A stretch of DNA of 64,000 nt from JALYUA01 sp038203955. Lineage in GTDB: Bacteria > Acidobacteriota > Thermoanaerobaculia > UBA5066 > Gp7-AA6. Both the position numbers and the translations under genes were made by a program. The notes beneath the pieces were generated by a model. That model was not told the DNA's origin, did not search any database, and saw nothing but the letters and a program-made list of their open reading frames with translations. The DNA is taken from the NCBI GenBank assembly GCA_038203955.1, contig JBBRDK010000007.1, forward strand, positions 1 to 64,000. Direction: 5' to 3'. Shown here in pieces: positions 51,004 to 61,117 of the stretch. Within the stretch, counting starts at the first letter, position 1. Every line of letters starts with the position of its first letter.

Positions 51004-54000
51004 CCGCGTTCTTCTTCACTTCCCCCCAGTGCGCGAGCGTCTTTTCTAGCGACTCGGACAGCTCCTTCCAGGCGGCCACGGCCTGGGTCGTCGGGGCGGT
51101 GTCCGAGCCCTCGACGACGGCATAGAGGCTCGCGAGCTTTCCGTTCAGGCCGGACAGGTCGTCCCGGTTCGCTCCCCGGCGGCCTCCGCCCGAGCCCTCG
51201 AGGGCGAGCAGGTCCGCCTCGTAGGTCGAGGGAGATCCCTTCCGCGCCTCCGCCTCGCCCGCCGGCTTCAGTCTCGCCCGCGCCGCTTTCACTTCCGTGA
51301 GCGCCGCCAGGTCGCGGGCAAGCGCGGCGGAGATCGCGGTCGCGAGGCGGAACCGGTCCGCGAGGCCTTCCGGAGGCGTCTTCACGCGGGGATCCATGCG
51401 CACCGTGAGAGGCGCCGTGACCGCGCGCCCGCCGGCCGTCAGCCGGACCGTGTACGCGCCCGCCAGGACCGCCGGACCGACCGGATGCCGCGGCGTGTCC
51501 CCCGGCACGGCCGAGATCGGGTATTCGTGCTCGAGCACGTCGGGGGGCAGGTAGTGCAGGTCCCACACGAAACGGTGCATCCCGGGCTCGGCGGACAGGA
51601 TCGCCGGACGGCGGAGCCAGTAGGTTGGGACGTTCAACTCCGGATCCACCGGCTCCGGGCGATCCGCGCTCGTGTATTTCCGGACGAGCTTTCCCGCCGA
51701 GTCGAGGATCTCGAGGACGACCGGCTGCGCCGGCCTCGACTTCAGGACGTAATTCACGATGGCGCCGTCGGGAGGGTTCTGACCCGCCGGCTCTTCGGGG
51801 GGCAGGGGCGTGTCGGGCCACTGACTCCGCTTGACGCGCGTCGCCACCTGCGGCCGGAAGAGATGGACGTCGGGCACGACGGCCTCCGCCGCCATCTGGC
51901 GCAGGGGCGTGATGTCGTCCAGGATCCAGAAGGAGCGCCCGTGGGTCCCGACGACCAGGTCGTCTCCGTGCACGACGAGGTCGCGGACCGAGGTCGCCGG
52001 CAGGTTGTTCCGTACCGACTGCCACTCGTCGCCGTCGTCGAAAGAGACGTACACCCCGCGCTCCGTCCCGGCAAAGAGCAGGCCGCGGCGCTCCGGGTCC
52101 TCGCGCACCGCGTTCACGACCTCGTTCTCGGGGATTCCGCGGACGATCTCCTGCCAGCTCGCGCCGCCGTCGCGCGTCCGGTAGATGTGCGGGCGCAGGT
52201 CGTCGAGGCGGAAGCGGTTGACCGCGGCATACGCCACCGCGGGATCCGAGTGCGACGCCTCCATCAGCGAGACCTTGCTCCACGCCGTCAGGGCCTTCGG
52301 CGTGACGTCCTTCCAGGATTTGCCGCCGTCCGCCGTGACGTGGATCAGCCCGTCATCGGTTCCGACCCAGAGACGTCCGGCTTCCTTCGGGGACGGCGCG
52401 ATCGTGTAGATGACGCCGCGATGCTTCCCCTTTTCGGGATCCATCGGGGCGAAGACGCCGACACTCGCGGGCATCTCCCACGCCGCGCGGGTCAGGTCGG
52501 GCGAGAGGACGCTCCAGTTGTTGCCGCCGTCCCGCGTGGCGAAGAGGACGTTGGCGCCGAGATAGAGCAGGTGCGGATCGAGAGGGGAGAAGAGCACCGG
52601 CATCGTGCGAACGAAGCGGTACTTTCCGCGGATCGGCGAGGGCGAGATGTCCGTGGTGTCGCCCGTGCGGACGTCGTGGCGGCTGATCTTGCCGCCGTAG
52701 AGGATGTTGGGGTCGAGCGGATCGGGCGCGACGTAGCCGTACTCCTCGACGCCCACGGGATGCCAGTTTCCGAAGTGAATCGAACCGTCGTCACTGCGGC
52801 TCGAGACGCCCGCCGAACCGCTCTCCTGCTGCCCGCCGTAGACGCGGTACGGAAACTGGTTGTCGGTGATCACGTGGTAGAACTGGGCGGTCGGCTGGTT
52901 GTACCAGGAGCTCCACGTCTTCCCGCCGTTGACCGAGATCGTCGCGCCCTGGTCCGCGGCGAGAAAGAGGATCTCGGGGTGGTCCGGGTTGATCCAGATC
53001 GTGTGGTAATCGTCGCCTCCCGGCGCGCCCTTGATCGCCGTGAAGGTGCGGCCTCCGTCGGTCGATCGGTACGTGGATGTATTCGCGGCGTAAACCACGT
53101 CGGGATTCTTCGGGTCGACTTTCACTTCGGCGAAGTCTCCTCCTCGCCCCCAGATCCGGTTCTCCGCGTTGACGCGCCGCCACGTGGCGCCGGCGTCGTC
53201 GGAGCGGTACGTCCCGCCGTGCCCGGCGTCCGCGTCCACCTGCGCGTAGAGGCGCGACGGATCCGACGGCGCCACCGCGATGCCGATCCGGCCGAGGCCC
53301 TCCGCGATCGTCGGGAGGCCCGACGTCAGCGGCTTCCAGGTCGTCCCCCCGTCCGTCGATTTGTAGAGCCCGCTTCCGGGCCCCTGGAACGAGGCGCCGA
53401 TCTCCCAGGGGGCCTGCCGGGCCGCCCAGAGGTCCGCGTACACCACCTGCGGATTCTTCGGGTCAAACGCGAGCGCGATCGCGCCGGTGTTCTCGTCCTT
53501 GTAGAGGACCCTCTCCCAGTTGTGTCCTCCGTCGGTCGAACGGAAGACGCCGCGCTCGGGGTTGGGCCCGTACGGGTGGCCGAGAACGGCGGCGAAAACC
53601 CGGTTGGGATTCCCCGGATCGACGAGGAGGGCGCCAATCTGCTGACCGTCCCTCAAGCCGAGATGCTTCCAGCTCTTCCCGCCGTCGGTCGACTTGTAGA
53701 TTCCGTCACCCGTCGAGAGGTCCGGCCGCTGGAGCCCCTCGCCGCTTCCCACATAGAGGACGTCGGGGTCGGACGGGGCGAGCGCGATGGCGCCGATCGA
53801 CTGAGTCGGCTGATCCTCGAAGATGGGCACCCACGTGCGCCCCGCGTCCGTAGTCTTCCAGACGCCGCCGTTGTTGACGCCCATGAAGAAGACGTTGGGC
53901 TGCGAGGGAATCCCCGCCGCTCCGACGGTCCGTCCTCCCCGGAACGGGCCGATGCAGCGCCACCGCATCTCGGAAAAGATCCGTGGATCCGGTAGAGGCG

Positions 54001-54070
54001 CCGCCGATCCCGCGGCGGCGAGGCAGGCGAGGGCGATGAGTCCCGCGGCGAAGCGACGCGTACCGGTCAC
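50993..54070 (-). CDS. Secreted BNR/sortilin-like beta-propeller protein
   Basis: 1025 residues with a signal peptide (LIALACLAAAGSAAP). Two propellers carry BNR boxes such as TDAGRTW, TDGGKSW, TDGGHNW, TDGGTTWKP, DDAGATWRR, VNGGKTWSS and ADGGKSWKD. A C-terminal part (about 750-1000) has an immunoglobulin-like domain and a helical end. It is homologous in layout to the protein at 26175-29426 but lacks its N-terminal repeats. It may bind or process extracellular peptides or glycans; a hydrolase activity is unproven. The last codons and the stop come from a heptamer array. Confidence 0.85.
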   Translation of the reverse strand: MTGTRRFAAGLIALACLAAAGSAAPLPDPRIFSEMRWRCIGPFRGGRTVGAAGIPSQPNVFFMGVNNGGVWKTTDAGRTWVPIFEDQPTQSIGAIALAPSDPDVLYVGSGEGLQRPDLSTGDGIYKSTDGGKSWKHLGLRDGQQIGALLVDPGNPNRVFAAVLGHPYGPNPERGVFRSTDGGHNWERVLYKDENTGAIALAFDPKNPQVVYADLWAARQAPWEIGASFQGPGSGLYKSTDGGTTWKPLTSGLPTIAEGLGRIGIAVAPSDPSRLYAQVDADAGHGGTYRSDDAGATWRRVNAENRIWGRGGDFAEVKVDPKNPDVVYAANTSTYRSTDGGRTFTAIKGAPGGDDYHTIWINPDHPEILFLAADQGATISVNGGKTWSSWYNQPTAQFYHVITDNQFPYRVYGGQQESGSAGVSSRSDDGSIHFGNWHPVGVEEYGYVAPDPLDPNILYGGKISRHDVRTGDTTDISPSPIRGKYRFVRTMPVLFSPLDPHLLYLGANVLFATRDGGNNWSVLSPDLTRAAWEMPASVGVFAPMDPEKGKHRGVIYTIAPSPKEAGRLWVGTDDGLIHVTADGGKSWKDVTPKALTAWSKVSLMEASHSDPAVAYAAVNRFRLDDLRPHIYRTRDGGASWQEIVRGIPENEVVNAVREDPERRGLLFAGTERGVYVSFDDGDEWQSVRNNLPATSVRDLVVHGDDLVVGTHGRSFWILDDITPLRQMAAEAVVPDVHLFRPQVATRVKRSQWPDTPLPPEEPAGQNPPDGAIVNYVLKSRPAQPVVLEILDSAGKLVRKYTSADRPEPVDPELNVPTYWLRRPAILSAEPGMHRFVWDLHYLPPDVLEHEYPISAVPGDTPRHPVGPAVLAGAYTVRLTAGGRAVTAPLTVRMDPRVKTPPEGLADRFRLATAISAALARDLAALTEVKAARARLKPAGEAEARKGSPSTYEADLLALEGSGGGRRGANRDDLSGLNGKLASLYAVVEGSDTAPTTQAVAAWKELSESLEKTLAHWGEVKKNAVKR

Positions 54071-54087
54071 GGTTCCTCCGTCAGGGA

Positions 54088-54155
54088 AGTTGAGCGTTGA
54101 GCGTTTAGCGTTGAGCGTTCAAGGGGAGAGTTGAGAGTTCAGAGTTGAGAGTCAA
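54088..54155. repeat. Heptamer array (GTTGAGC, then GTTGAGA units)
   Basis: Four GTTGAGC-like units (54089-54119) switch to GTTGAGA units (54127-54152). There is no inverted arm. It lies between the BNR start and the DUF5996 stop. Confidence 0.85.
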
Positions 54156-54193
54156 GTCGGGACTGAGAAGAGGGCCAAACCAGGGGCTGCTGA

Positions 54194-55087
54194 TCAGGAC
54201 TTTCCGCGTTCGAGGCTGGGGCGGTCCCATCGGCCGGTTTGCGCGGCGGCGTCGTACGTGGATTGAAAGAAGGCGAGGGCGTCGGCCTCGGGATCCGGGG
54301 ACGCGGCGACGGCCTCATAAGGCAGCAGGTATTCGCCGAGTGTCGTGTCGAAGCGCGCCGCCGCCGGCCGGACGGGAAGCTCCCGGAAGCCCTTCGGCTC
54401 GGGCGCGGCGTAGGAGTAGAAGACGGGTTCCTCGAGGCCCGGCCCTCCCGGCCAGAACCCGGCGCTCGACACTTCATGGGAGTAGGCCTCGCGCGTGATC
54501 GCGTCCGCTCCCGCGCGCGGGGGGGCGATGCGGCCCGAGAACCTCGTCACGCAGAGATCGAAGCTGCCCCAGAAGAAGTGAACGGGGCTGCACTTCCCGA
54601 GGTATCCGGAGCGGAACCTCTGGAGCACGCGTTCGCTGCTCGAGAGGATCCGGCGCAGCCGCTCGACCGGTTCCCGGTCGTACGCCGCGTGGTGATGGTC
54701 CTCTTCGAACCGGACCGGATTGGGGATTTCGACCGGCATGGTCCGGATCGGAACGGAGATGCCGAGGGAGTCCAGGGCTCCCACCAGCTCCTCGTGGAAT
54801 TGCGAGACCGAGCGCGGCGAAAGGGGGAGCTCGCGGCGCGCCCGCCCTGACGTCGTGACCGTAAGGCGGTGGTCCACGAAGTCGAAGGCGATCTCGAAGC
54901 TGCCCGCCGGATCCGGAATCGCCCCCGTGGTCAGCCCCCTCGGCGTGACGAGGAAGGCGGCATTCCACCAGTGGTTCACGAGAGGAGTCCGCGCGAGCTT
55001 GATCTTCCCGGGGATCTGCATCCACCGGTGCAGGGTCTCGTACGTGTCCCGCCAGGAGGCGAGCGGGAGGGAAGGCCATTGAGTCAT
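54194..55087 (-). CDS. DUF5996 family protein
   Basis: 297 residues. The family landmarks are visible: WPSLPLASWRDTYETLHRW at the start, LVNHWWNAAFLVTPRGLTT, EIAFDFVDHRLTV, CSPVHFFWGSFDLCVTRFSG and EAYSHEVSSAGFWPGG. No catalytic motif is known for this family, and no signal peptide or membrane segment is present. The neighbours do not indicate a role. Confidence 0.85.
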   Translation of the reverse strand: MTQWPSLPLASWRDTYETLHRWMQIPGKIKLARTPLVNHWWNAAFLVTPRGLTTGAIPDPAGSFEIAFDFVDHRLTVTTSGRARRELPLSPRSVSQFHEELVGALDSLGISVPIRTMPVEIPNPVRFEEDHHHAAYDREPVERLRRILSSSERVLQRFRSGYLGKCSPVHFFWGSFDLCVTRFSGRIAPPRAGADAITREAYSHEVSSAGFWPGGPGLEEPVFYSYAAPEPKGFRELPVRPAAARFDTTLGEYLLPYEAVAASPDPEADALAFFQSTYDAAAQTGRWDRPSLERGKS

Positions 55088-55093
55088 TGGGAA

Positions 55094-55243
55094 ATCAGTT
55101 GTCAGTTATCAGTCGTCAGTTATCAGTCATCAGTTCGGAGTCCTCGCAGGCGCATTCTCCCTGTTGGGCGAGAAAAAACAAAAGGGGCGCCGAAGCGCCC
55201 CTGTCCGAAGACTGAAAACTGAGAACTGAGAACTGACGACTCC
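55094..55243. repeat. Heptamer composite, inverted TCAGTTN arms around a terminator
   Basis: The left arm (55094-55137) has six TCAGTTN-like units. The right arm (55208-55241) has ACTGAGA-like units, the inverse. Between them lies the intrinsic terminator at 55172-55201. Confidence 0.9.
55172..55201 (-). terminator. Rho-independent terminator
   Basis: On the minus strand, GGGGCGC-TTCG-GCGCCCC is followed by TTTTGTTTTTT. The 7-bp GC stem with a UUCG tetraloop and a U-rich tract is a textbook terminator for the lipoprotein gene ending at 55246. Confidence 0.9.
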
Positions 55244-55245
55244 CT

Positions 55246-56130
55246 TCACATCGCCGCGGGCAGCCGCAGTGGCTGCTCGAGCGTGAAGGCGGTCGAGCGG
55301 CCCGCTTCGATCGAAAAGTCAAGGTCGCCTCCGAGAGCCGCCACGCCGGTTCCCGCCGCGGCGCCGGCCGCCGCGCCTTCGAGGGTGCCCTTCGTGTTGC
55401 CGCCGAGCACCTGTCCCAGAATCGCGCCGACCGCCGCGCCGCCTGCGATGTACCCGGCGTTGCGCTTGGTGTGGGTGTCCCCGACGCGTGAATACGCCGA
55501 CGTCGCGATCGCGATCGTCCGGCCGTTCACGTCGAGGTCGGTCAGGCGGAACCGCAGCTCCGCAGGCCGCGCGAGCTTGCCGGAGTCGACGACATGCTCG
55601 ACCTTTCCGTGCACGCGGGTCCCCGAAGGCGCCACGACCGTGTCGTCCTCGGCCAGGAGGTCGTCGAGAAGCTCTCCGGAATAGACCTCGCCCTCCCGCG
55701 CGCCCGCCGTCGAGATCGTCTTGTCGAATCTCGCCCTCAGGATCGTGCCGGCCGGGACCTCGTGCTCCCGCCGCCCCGCCGGCGCCCGACGCGCGTCGGA
55801 GGCGCCCGTCGCCTCTCCAGAGCGGGCGACTCCCGTTGCGGAGCCGGTCTTCGCCGTCGTCGACCGCGTGCGACGGCGGACGGCATTTCGCTGCGACGCT
55901 TCGACCGGGTCGACTGTCACGATTGTCGTCGTGGTCGTCGTCGTGGTCTGCCGCACTCCATCGGGGAGCGCCGGCGCGGACCCCGGAGCCGCGCCGGCAG
56001 CCGCCGAAGCGTCGGCCGGTACGGGTGTGGCTGCCGCGGTAGAGGTCTCGCCGGTTTTCTGACATCCCGCCGCAAACGCGAGGCCCAGGACGACGCCAGC
56101 GGCCGTGATCTGAAATTTTCTCGAAATCAT
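55246..56130 (-). CDS. Glycine-zipper lipoprotein
   Basis: 294 residues from ATG 56130, preceded by AGGAGG. The lipoprotein signal ends in FAAGC. Residues 25-125 are Ala/Pro/Thr-rich, with a run of eight Thr, and probably disordered. A beta-rich domain (about 125-225; VPAGTILRARFDKTIST, VVAPSGTRVHGKV) resembles YMGG/TrbI-like modules, and the C-terminal AAVGAILGQVLGG with GAAAGAAAGTGVAALGG is a glycine zipper. It is probably an outer-membrane-associated structural or stress lipoprotein. Confidence 0.78.
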   Translation of the reverse strand: MISRKFQITAAGVVLGLAFAAGCQKTGETSTAAATPVPADASAAAGAAPGSAPALPDGVRQTTTTTTTTIVTVDPVEASQRNAVRRRTRSTTAKTGSATGVARSGEATGASDARRAPAGRREHEVPAGTILRARFDKTISTAGAREGEVYSGELLDDLLAEDDTVVAPSGTRVHGKVEHVVDSGKLARPAELRFRLTDLDVNGRTIAIATSAYSRVGDTHTKRNAGYIAGGAAVGAILGQVLGGNTKGTLEGAAAGAAAGTGVAALGGDLDFSIEAGRSTAFTLEQPLRLPAAM

Positions 56131-56225
56131 GTGACCTCCTGAATGACTGAGATGGTTTCTTCCTCGACAGAGCAAGCGGCATGCCTTAATCAGCTGCCGC
56201 GCCAGGGCGGAACCCAGACGACTGA

Positions 56226-56252
56226 AGAGAAAAACGCGGCCTCGCGGCCGCG
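56226..56252 (-). terminator. Rho-independent terminator after pnp
   Basis: On the minus strand, CGCGGCC-GCGA-GGCCGCG is followed by TTTTTCTCTTC. It lies 27 bp after the pnp stop. On the plus strand the same hairpin is followed by CTTTTCTTCT, so it may work both ways. Confidence 0.88.
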
Positions 56253-56278
56253 CTTTTCTTCTCCGAAACGAGAAGGGC

Positions 56279-58507
<2,229 letters not shown>

Positions 58508-58589
58508 GATTTCCTTTCGAGGCCGGCGAGGGGAAAAGGACTGCGGCCGCGGGGCGGAATGCCCCGACGCTCCGGCAGAGAAAATGTCC

Positions 58590-58603
58590 CGGCCCTCGGG
58601 CCG
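58590..58603 (-). terminator. Hairpin between rpsO and pnp
   Basis: CGGCCC-GA-GGGCCG on the minus strand lies 12 bp after the rpsO stop and is followed by GGACATTTTC. It may be an attenuator or an RNase processing site, as known between rpsO and pnp in E. coli. Confidence 0.5.
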
Positions 58604-58614
58604 ATGGATGTTTT

Positions 58615-58893
58615 TTACTTACGGAGGCCGAGCCGCTCGATCAGCCGGTGGTAACGATCGGCATCCTCGCTCTTCAGGTAGTCGAGCAGGCGCCGGCGCC
58701 GGGAGACGAGCTTCAAGAGCCCGCGGCGGGAGTGGTGGTCCTTCGCGTTCGTCTTGAAGTGCTCGGTCAGGTAGGTGATCCGGTTCGTCAGGAGGGCGAC
58801 CTGGACCTCGGGGGAGCCGGTGTCGGTGTCATGGGTGCGGTAATCCCGCACGATGTTTGGCTTTTCCGTCGTCTGGTAGGTGGTAGCGTTCAA
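58615..58893 (-). CDS. rpsO: 30S ribosomal protein S15
   Basis: 92 residues from TTG 58893, with GGAGG four bases before it. The S15 pattern is complete: HDTDTGSPEVQVALLTNRI, YLTEHFKTNAKDHHSRRGL, LLKLVSRRRRLLDYLK and YHRLIERLGLRK. It binds 16S rRNA in the platform and nucleates S6/S18 binding. It has its own promoter candidate upstream, separating it from truB. Confidence 0.97.
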   Translation of the reverse strand: MNATTYQTTEKPNIVRDYRTHDTDTGSPEVQVALLTNRITYLTEHFKTNAKDHHSRRGLLKLVSRRRRLLDYLKSEDADRYHRLIERLGLRK

Positions 58894-58910
58894 GAATCCT
58901 CCAATAGCCT

Positions 58911-58942
58911 CTATAACACCCTACTTTTTTAATAAACGGCAA
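58911..58942 (-). promoter_or_regulatory. Candidate promoter of rpsO-pnp
   Basis: On the minus strand, TTGCCG (58937-58942) and TGTTAT (58913-58918) are 18 nt apart, in an unusually AT-rich stretch with an A6 run. The -10 box ends about 19 nt before the TTG start codon. Confidence 0.6.
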
Positions 58943-58989
58943 GCCTAGCACGGGCCGGAGCAGGCGCAAAGGGGCTTGAGTCCGGGTCG

Positions 58990-59180
58990 ACAGGCGGCAG
59001 GCGGACCGAAGCCGGGAATCGGGAGCCGAGCGACCAATGGGAGCGAGACGGCCGCGGTACTCCGCGGTCAACTAGATCGGGAATCGGGAATCGGGAATCG
59101 AGGACGGGAAACGGGAAACGAAAAAGGCGGGTTTCTGGCTGATAGCTGATAGCCGATAGCTACTCACCGCCTCCCGCCTC
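58990..59180. repeat. Large heptamer composite with core copy C
   Basis: The left edge has GGCAGGC units (about 58993-59008). Core copy C follows, then CGGGAAT units (about 59077-59100), CGGGAAA units (59104-59119), GCTGATA units (59138-59160) and, inside the truB 3' end, CGCCTCC units (59167-59180), the inverse of the left edge. Four different unit types occur in one 190-bp element. Confidence 0.9.
59021..59076 (+). repeat. 56-bp core repeat, copy C
   Basis: It matches copy A except for AATGG in place of AACGG. The CCGCGG-TACT-CCGCGG hairpin is at 59052-59067. Confidence 0.92.
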
Positions 59181-60114
59181 CCGTCTCTTCGGCCAGCACG
59201 ATCCTCGGCTTCAGGATCGACACGCCGCCCTGGCCGATCGGGGAGACCTGCGCGAGGGCGACCATTTCGTCCCCGGGTCCGATAAGAGTCACCCAGGCCC
59301 CGTCTGCCGAGGCCAGGCCGCGCGCCGGGATCGACTGTCCCTTGCGGACCTTCCACGCCTCGAGGGAGGCGAGCCGAAGCCGCTCGAAAGGAAACGGGAC
59401 GCGCGAGAGGGGAAGGGCGTGCGGCCGCGAGAGTCTCTCCGCGGCGGGCAGCGATTCGAAGAGCTCGAGCGCGACCGCCTCTTCCACGCGGAAGTCGCCG
59501 ATCCGCGTTCGCCGCAGGCTCTCGAGGTGCGCGCCGCAGCCGAGCGATTCGCCGATCGCGTGCGCGATCGACCGGATGTAGGTGCCGGAAGAGCAGGAGA
59601 TCGAGAACTGGATGCGTCCGCCGGCCGGCGGCGAGAGGACGAGCTCCGACACGCGCACCTTCTTGGGGAGCACCGGGACTTCTTCGCCCCGCCGGGCCAT
59701 CTCGTAGAACTTGCGGCCCTTGATCTTCTTCGCCGAGTAAGGAGGCGGAGACTGCAGAAACTCCCCCCGAAACGGTGAGGCGGACGCCTCGATCTCCTCC
59801 GCGCCGATGCCGGCCGCGTCTTTCTCCGCGCCGAGGGGCTCGCCCTCCCGGTCGTACGTCGCCGTCGCGAGGCCGAGCCGGATGGTGCCCTCGTAGGACT
59901 TGTCGAGCAGGGTGAAAAATCCCTGGAGCCGGGCGGCGCCCCCGGCGCACAGGAGGAGCAATCCCGTCGCCATGGGATCGAGCGTCCCGCTGTGGCCGAT
60001 GCGGGGGACCCCCGTCGCGCGGCGCGCGCGCTCGACGACGTCGTGGGAGGTCAGGCCGCCGGGCTTGTCGATCAGGATGAGGAAGCCGCGCGCGAGAGAA
60101 TCGGGCCGCGTCAC
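59164..60114 (-). CDS. truB: tRNA pseudouridine(55) synthase
   Basis: 316 residues from a GTG that overlaps the rbfA stop as GTGA. The catalytic Asp is in GHSGTLDPMATG. ILIDKPGGLTSHDVV, SCSSGTYIRSIAHAIG and the C-terminal PUA-like part (FPFERLRLASLEAWKVRKGQ region) are present. It modifies U55 in the T-arm. The last residues, GGGRR, and the stop are encoded by GGAGGCG heptamers of the adjacent array. Confidence 0.95.
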   Translation of the reverse strand: MTRPDSLARGFLILIDKPGGLTSHDVVERARRATGVPRIGHSGTLDPMATGLLLLCAGGAARLQGFFTLLDKSYEGTIRLGLATATYDREGEPLGAEKDAAGIGAEEIEASASPFRGEFLQSPPPYSAKKIKGRKFYEMARRGEEVPVLPKKVRVSELVLSPPAGGRIQFSISCSSGTYIRSIAHAIGESLGCGAHLESLRRTRIGDFRVEEAVALELFESLPAAERLSRPHALPLSRVPFPFERLRLASLEAWKVRKGQSIPARGLASADGAWVTLIGPGDEMVALAQVSPIGQGGVSILKPRIVLAEETGGGRR

Positions 60115-60515
60115 TCCGTTGCGCCCTCGTCGGGCGCGGTCTCCGCGCTCTCGTCCTCGTCCTGCTGGCGCGGGACGACCTTCGCGAGGAGCTCCTCGAT
60201 GCGCGCTCCCTGCTCGATCGAGCGGTCGGCGAAGAAGTGAAGCTCGGGCGCGAAGCGCAGGACGCACCGCCGTCCGACTTCGCGCCGCAGGAATCCCGAA
60301 GCCCGGTCGAGGGCGGCGAGCGCGGCGTCGCGCTCGGCGTCGCCCCCGAGGGCCGAGAAGTACACGCGGGCCGACCGGAGGTCCGGCGGCATCTCGACCT
60401 CGGTGATCGTGACGTTGCGCAATTCCGGATCGTGCGCCTCGAGAACCACCAGGCGGGAGATCTCCGCCCGAACGAGATCGGAGACCCTCTGGGCGCGTCG
60501 GGATTCTTTCTTCAT
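60111..60515 (-). CDS. rbfA: Ribosome-binding factor A
   Basis: 134 residues from ATG 60515. RRAQRVSDLVRAEISRLV, VTITEVEMPPDLRSARVYFS and the KH-like C-terminal LRFAPELHFFADRSIEQG match RbfA. The acidic tail (about 115-134) is an extension. It helps to mature 16S rRNA and is cold-related in other bacteria. It overlaps truB by 4 bp. Confidence 0.95.
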   Translation of the reverse strand: MKKESRRAQRVSDLVRAEISRLVVLEAHDPELRNVTITEVEMPPDLRSARVYFSALGGDAERDAALAALDRASGFLRREVGRRCVLRFAPELHFFADRSIEQGARIEELLAKVVPRQQDEDESAETAPDEGATE

Positions 60516-60518
60516 GAA

Positions 60519-60700
60519 GACGGCAGGCGGAAGGCAGCAGGAAGGAGCGCGCACACCGCGCGGCTCCGGGCAGGAGGCCGCCCGTCCGATAGCGGCCGCT
60601 CCGCCCGCTTCAGAGTCCGCCGGAAGGGAAGGCGTCCGGCGGACAGATGCCGGCCGAGGCGAGACCGCCTCCCGCCTCCCGCCTCCCGCCTCCCGCCCCG
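60519..60700. repeat. Heptamer composite, inverted GGAGGCG arms
   Basis: The left part (60519-60547) is GGCAGGC/GGAAGGC/AGCAGGA units and the right part (60665-60699) is five CGCCTCC units, the inverse. It fills the 186-bp gap between DUF503 and rbfA; no gene is visible in it. Confidence 0.85.
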
Positions 60701-60701
60701 T

Positions 60702-60989
60702 TCACACATGAATGAACTCATTGCGATAGTCCAGAATCTCGCCGTCGAGGTTCGATTGGACGAACCCGAGCACGTTCTGCAGCAGGGCGTCCAGCGGCGG
60801 CTGGTCCGGCCCGACCACAGCGACGCCCAGCTCGCACCGCTGGAGAAGATCCTGACCTCCGACCTCGGCCGCGGAGATCTCGAATTCGTGTCGAATGCGA
60901 CTCTTCAGGCTCTTGACGATCATGCGTTTTTCTTTGAGACCGCGGCATCCCGGAAGGTAGAGATCGAAGACCGCGTAGGCGAGGACCAT
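60702..60989 (-). CDS. DUF503 family protein
   Basis: 95 residues, normal family size. YAVFDLYLPGCRGLKEKRMIV and SLKSRIRHEFEISAAEVG are the signature parts. The family usually lies between infB and rbfA, as here, and is thought to be ribosome-related, but its role is unknown. Confidence 0.92.
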   Translation of the reverse strand: MVLAYAVFDLYLPGCRGLKEKRMIVKSLKSRIRHEFEISAAEVGGQDLLQRCELGVAVVGPDQPPLDALLQNVLGFVQSNLDGEILDYRNEFIHV

Positions 60990-61016
60990 GGGCTGTCAGC
61001 CTGCGGCTGCCAGGTT

Positions 61017-61113
61017 CTCAGTCGTCAGTTTTCAGTCTTCAGTCTCGGGCCGGGAGAAGACGTCGAAACGCAGCCTCGCGGTCGAACTGAGAACTGAGGA
61101 CTGACAACTGAAA
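61017..61113. repeat. Heptamer composite, inverted TCAGTTN arms
   Basis: The left arm (61018-61046) is TCAGTCG/TCAGTTT/TCAGTCT units and the right arm (61087-61113) is ACTGAGA/ACTGAGG/ACTGACA/ACTGAAA units, with 40 bp between. It lies between infB and DUF503. Confidence 0.9.
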
Positions 61114-61117
61114 ACTC

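Noticed and set aside
58829..59071. Minus-strand frame beginning TAEYRGRLAP, also seen at 50885
   Set aside because: It is the translated 56-bp core repeat, not a gene.
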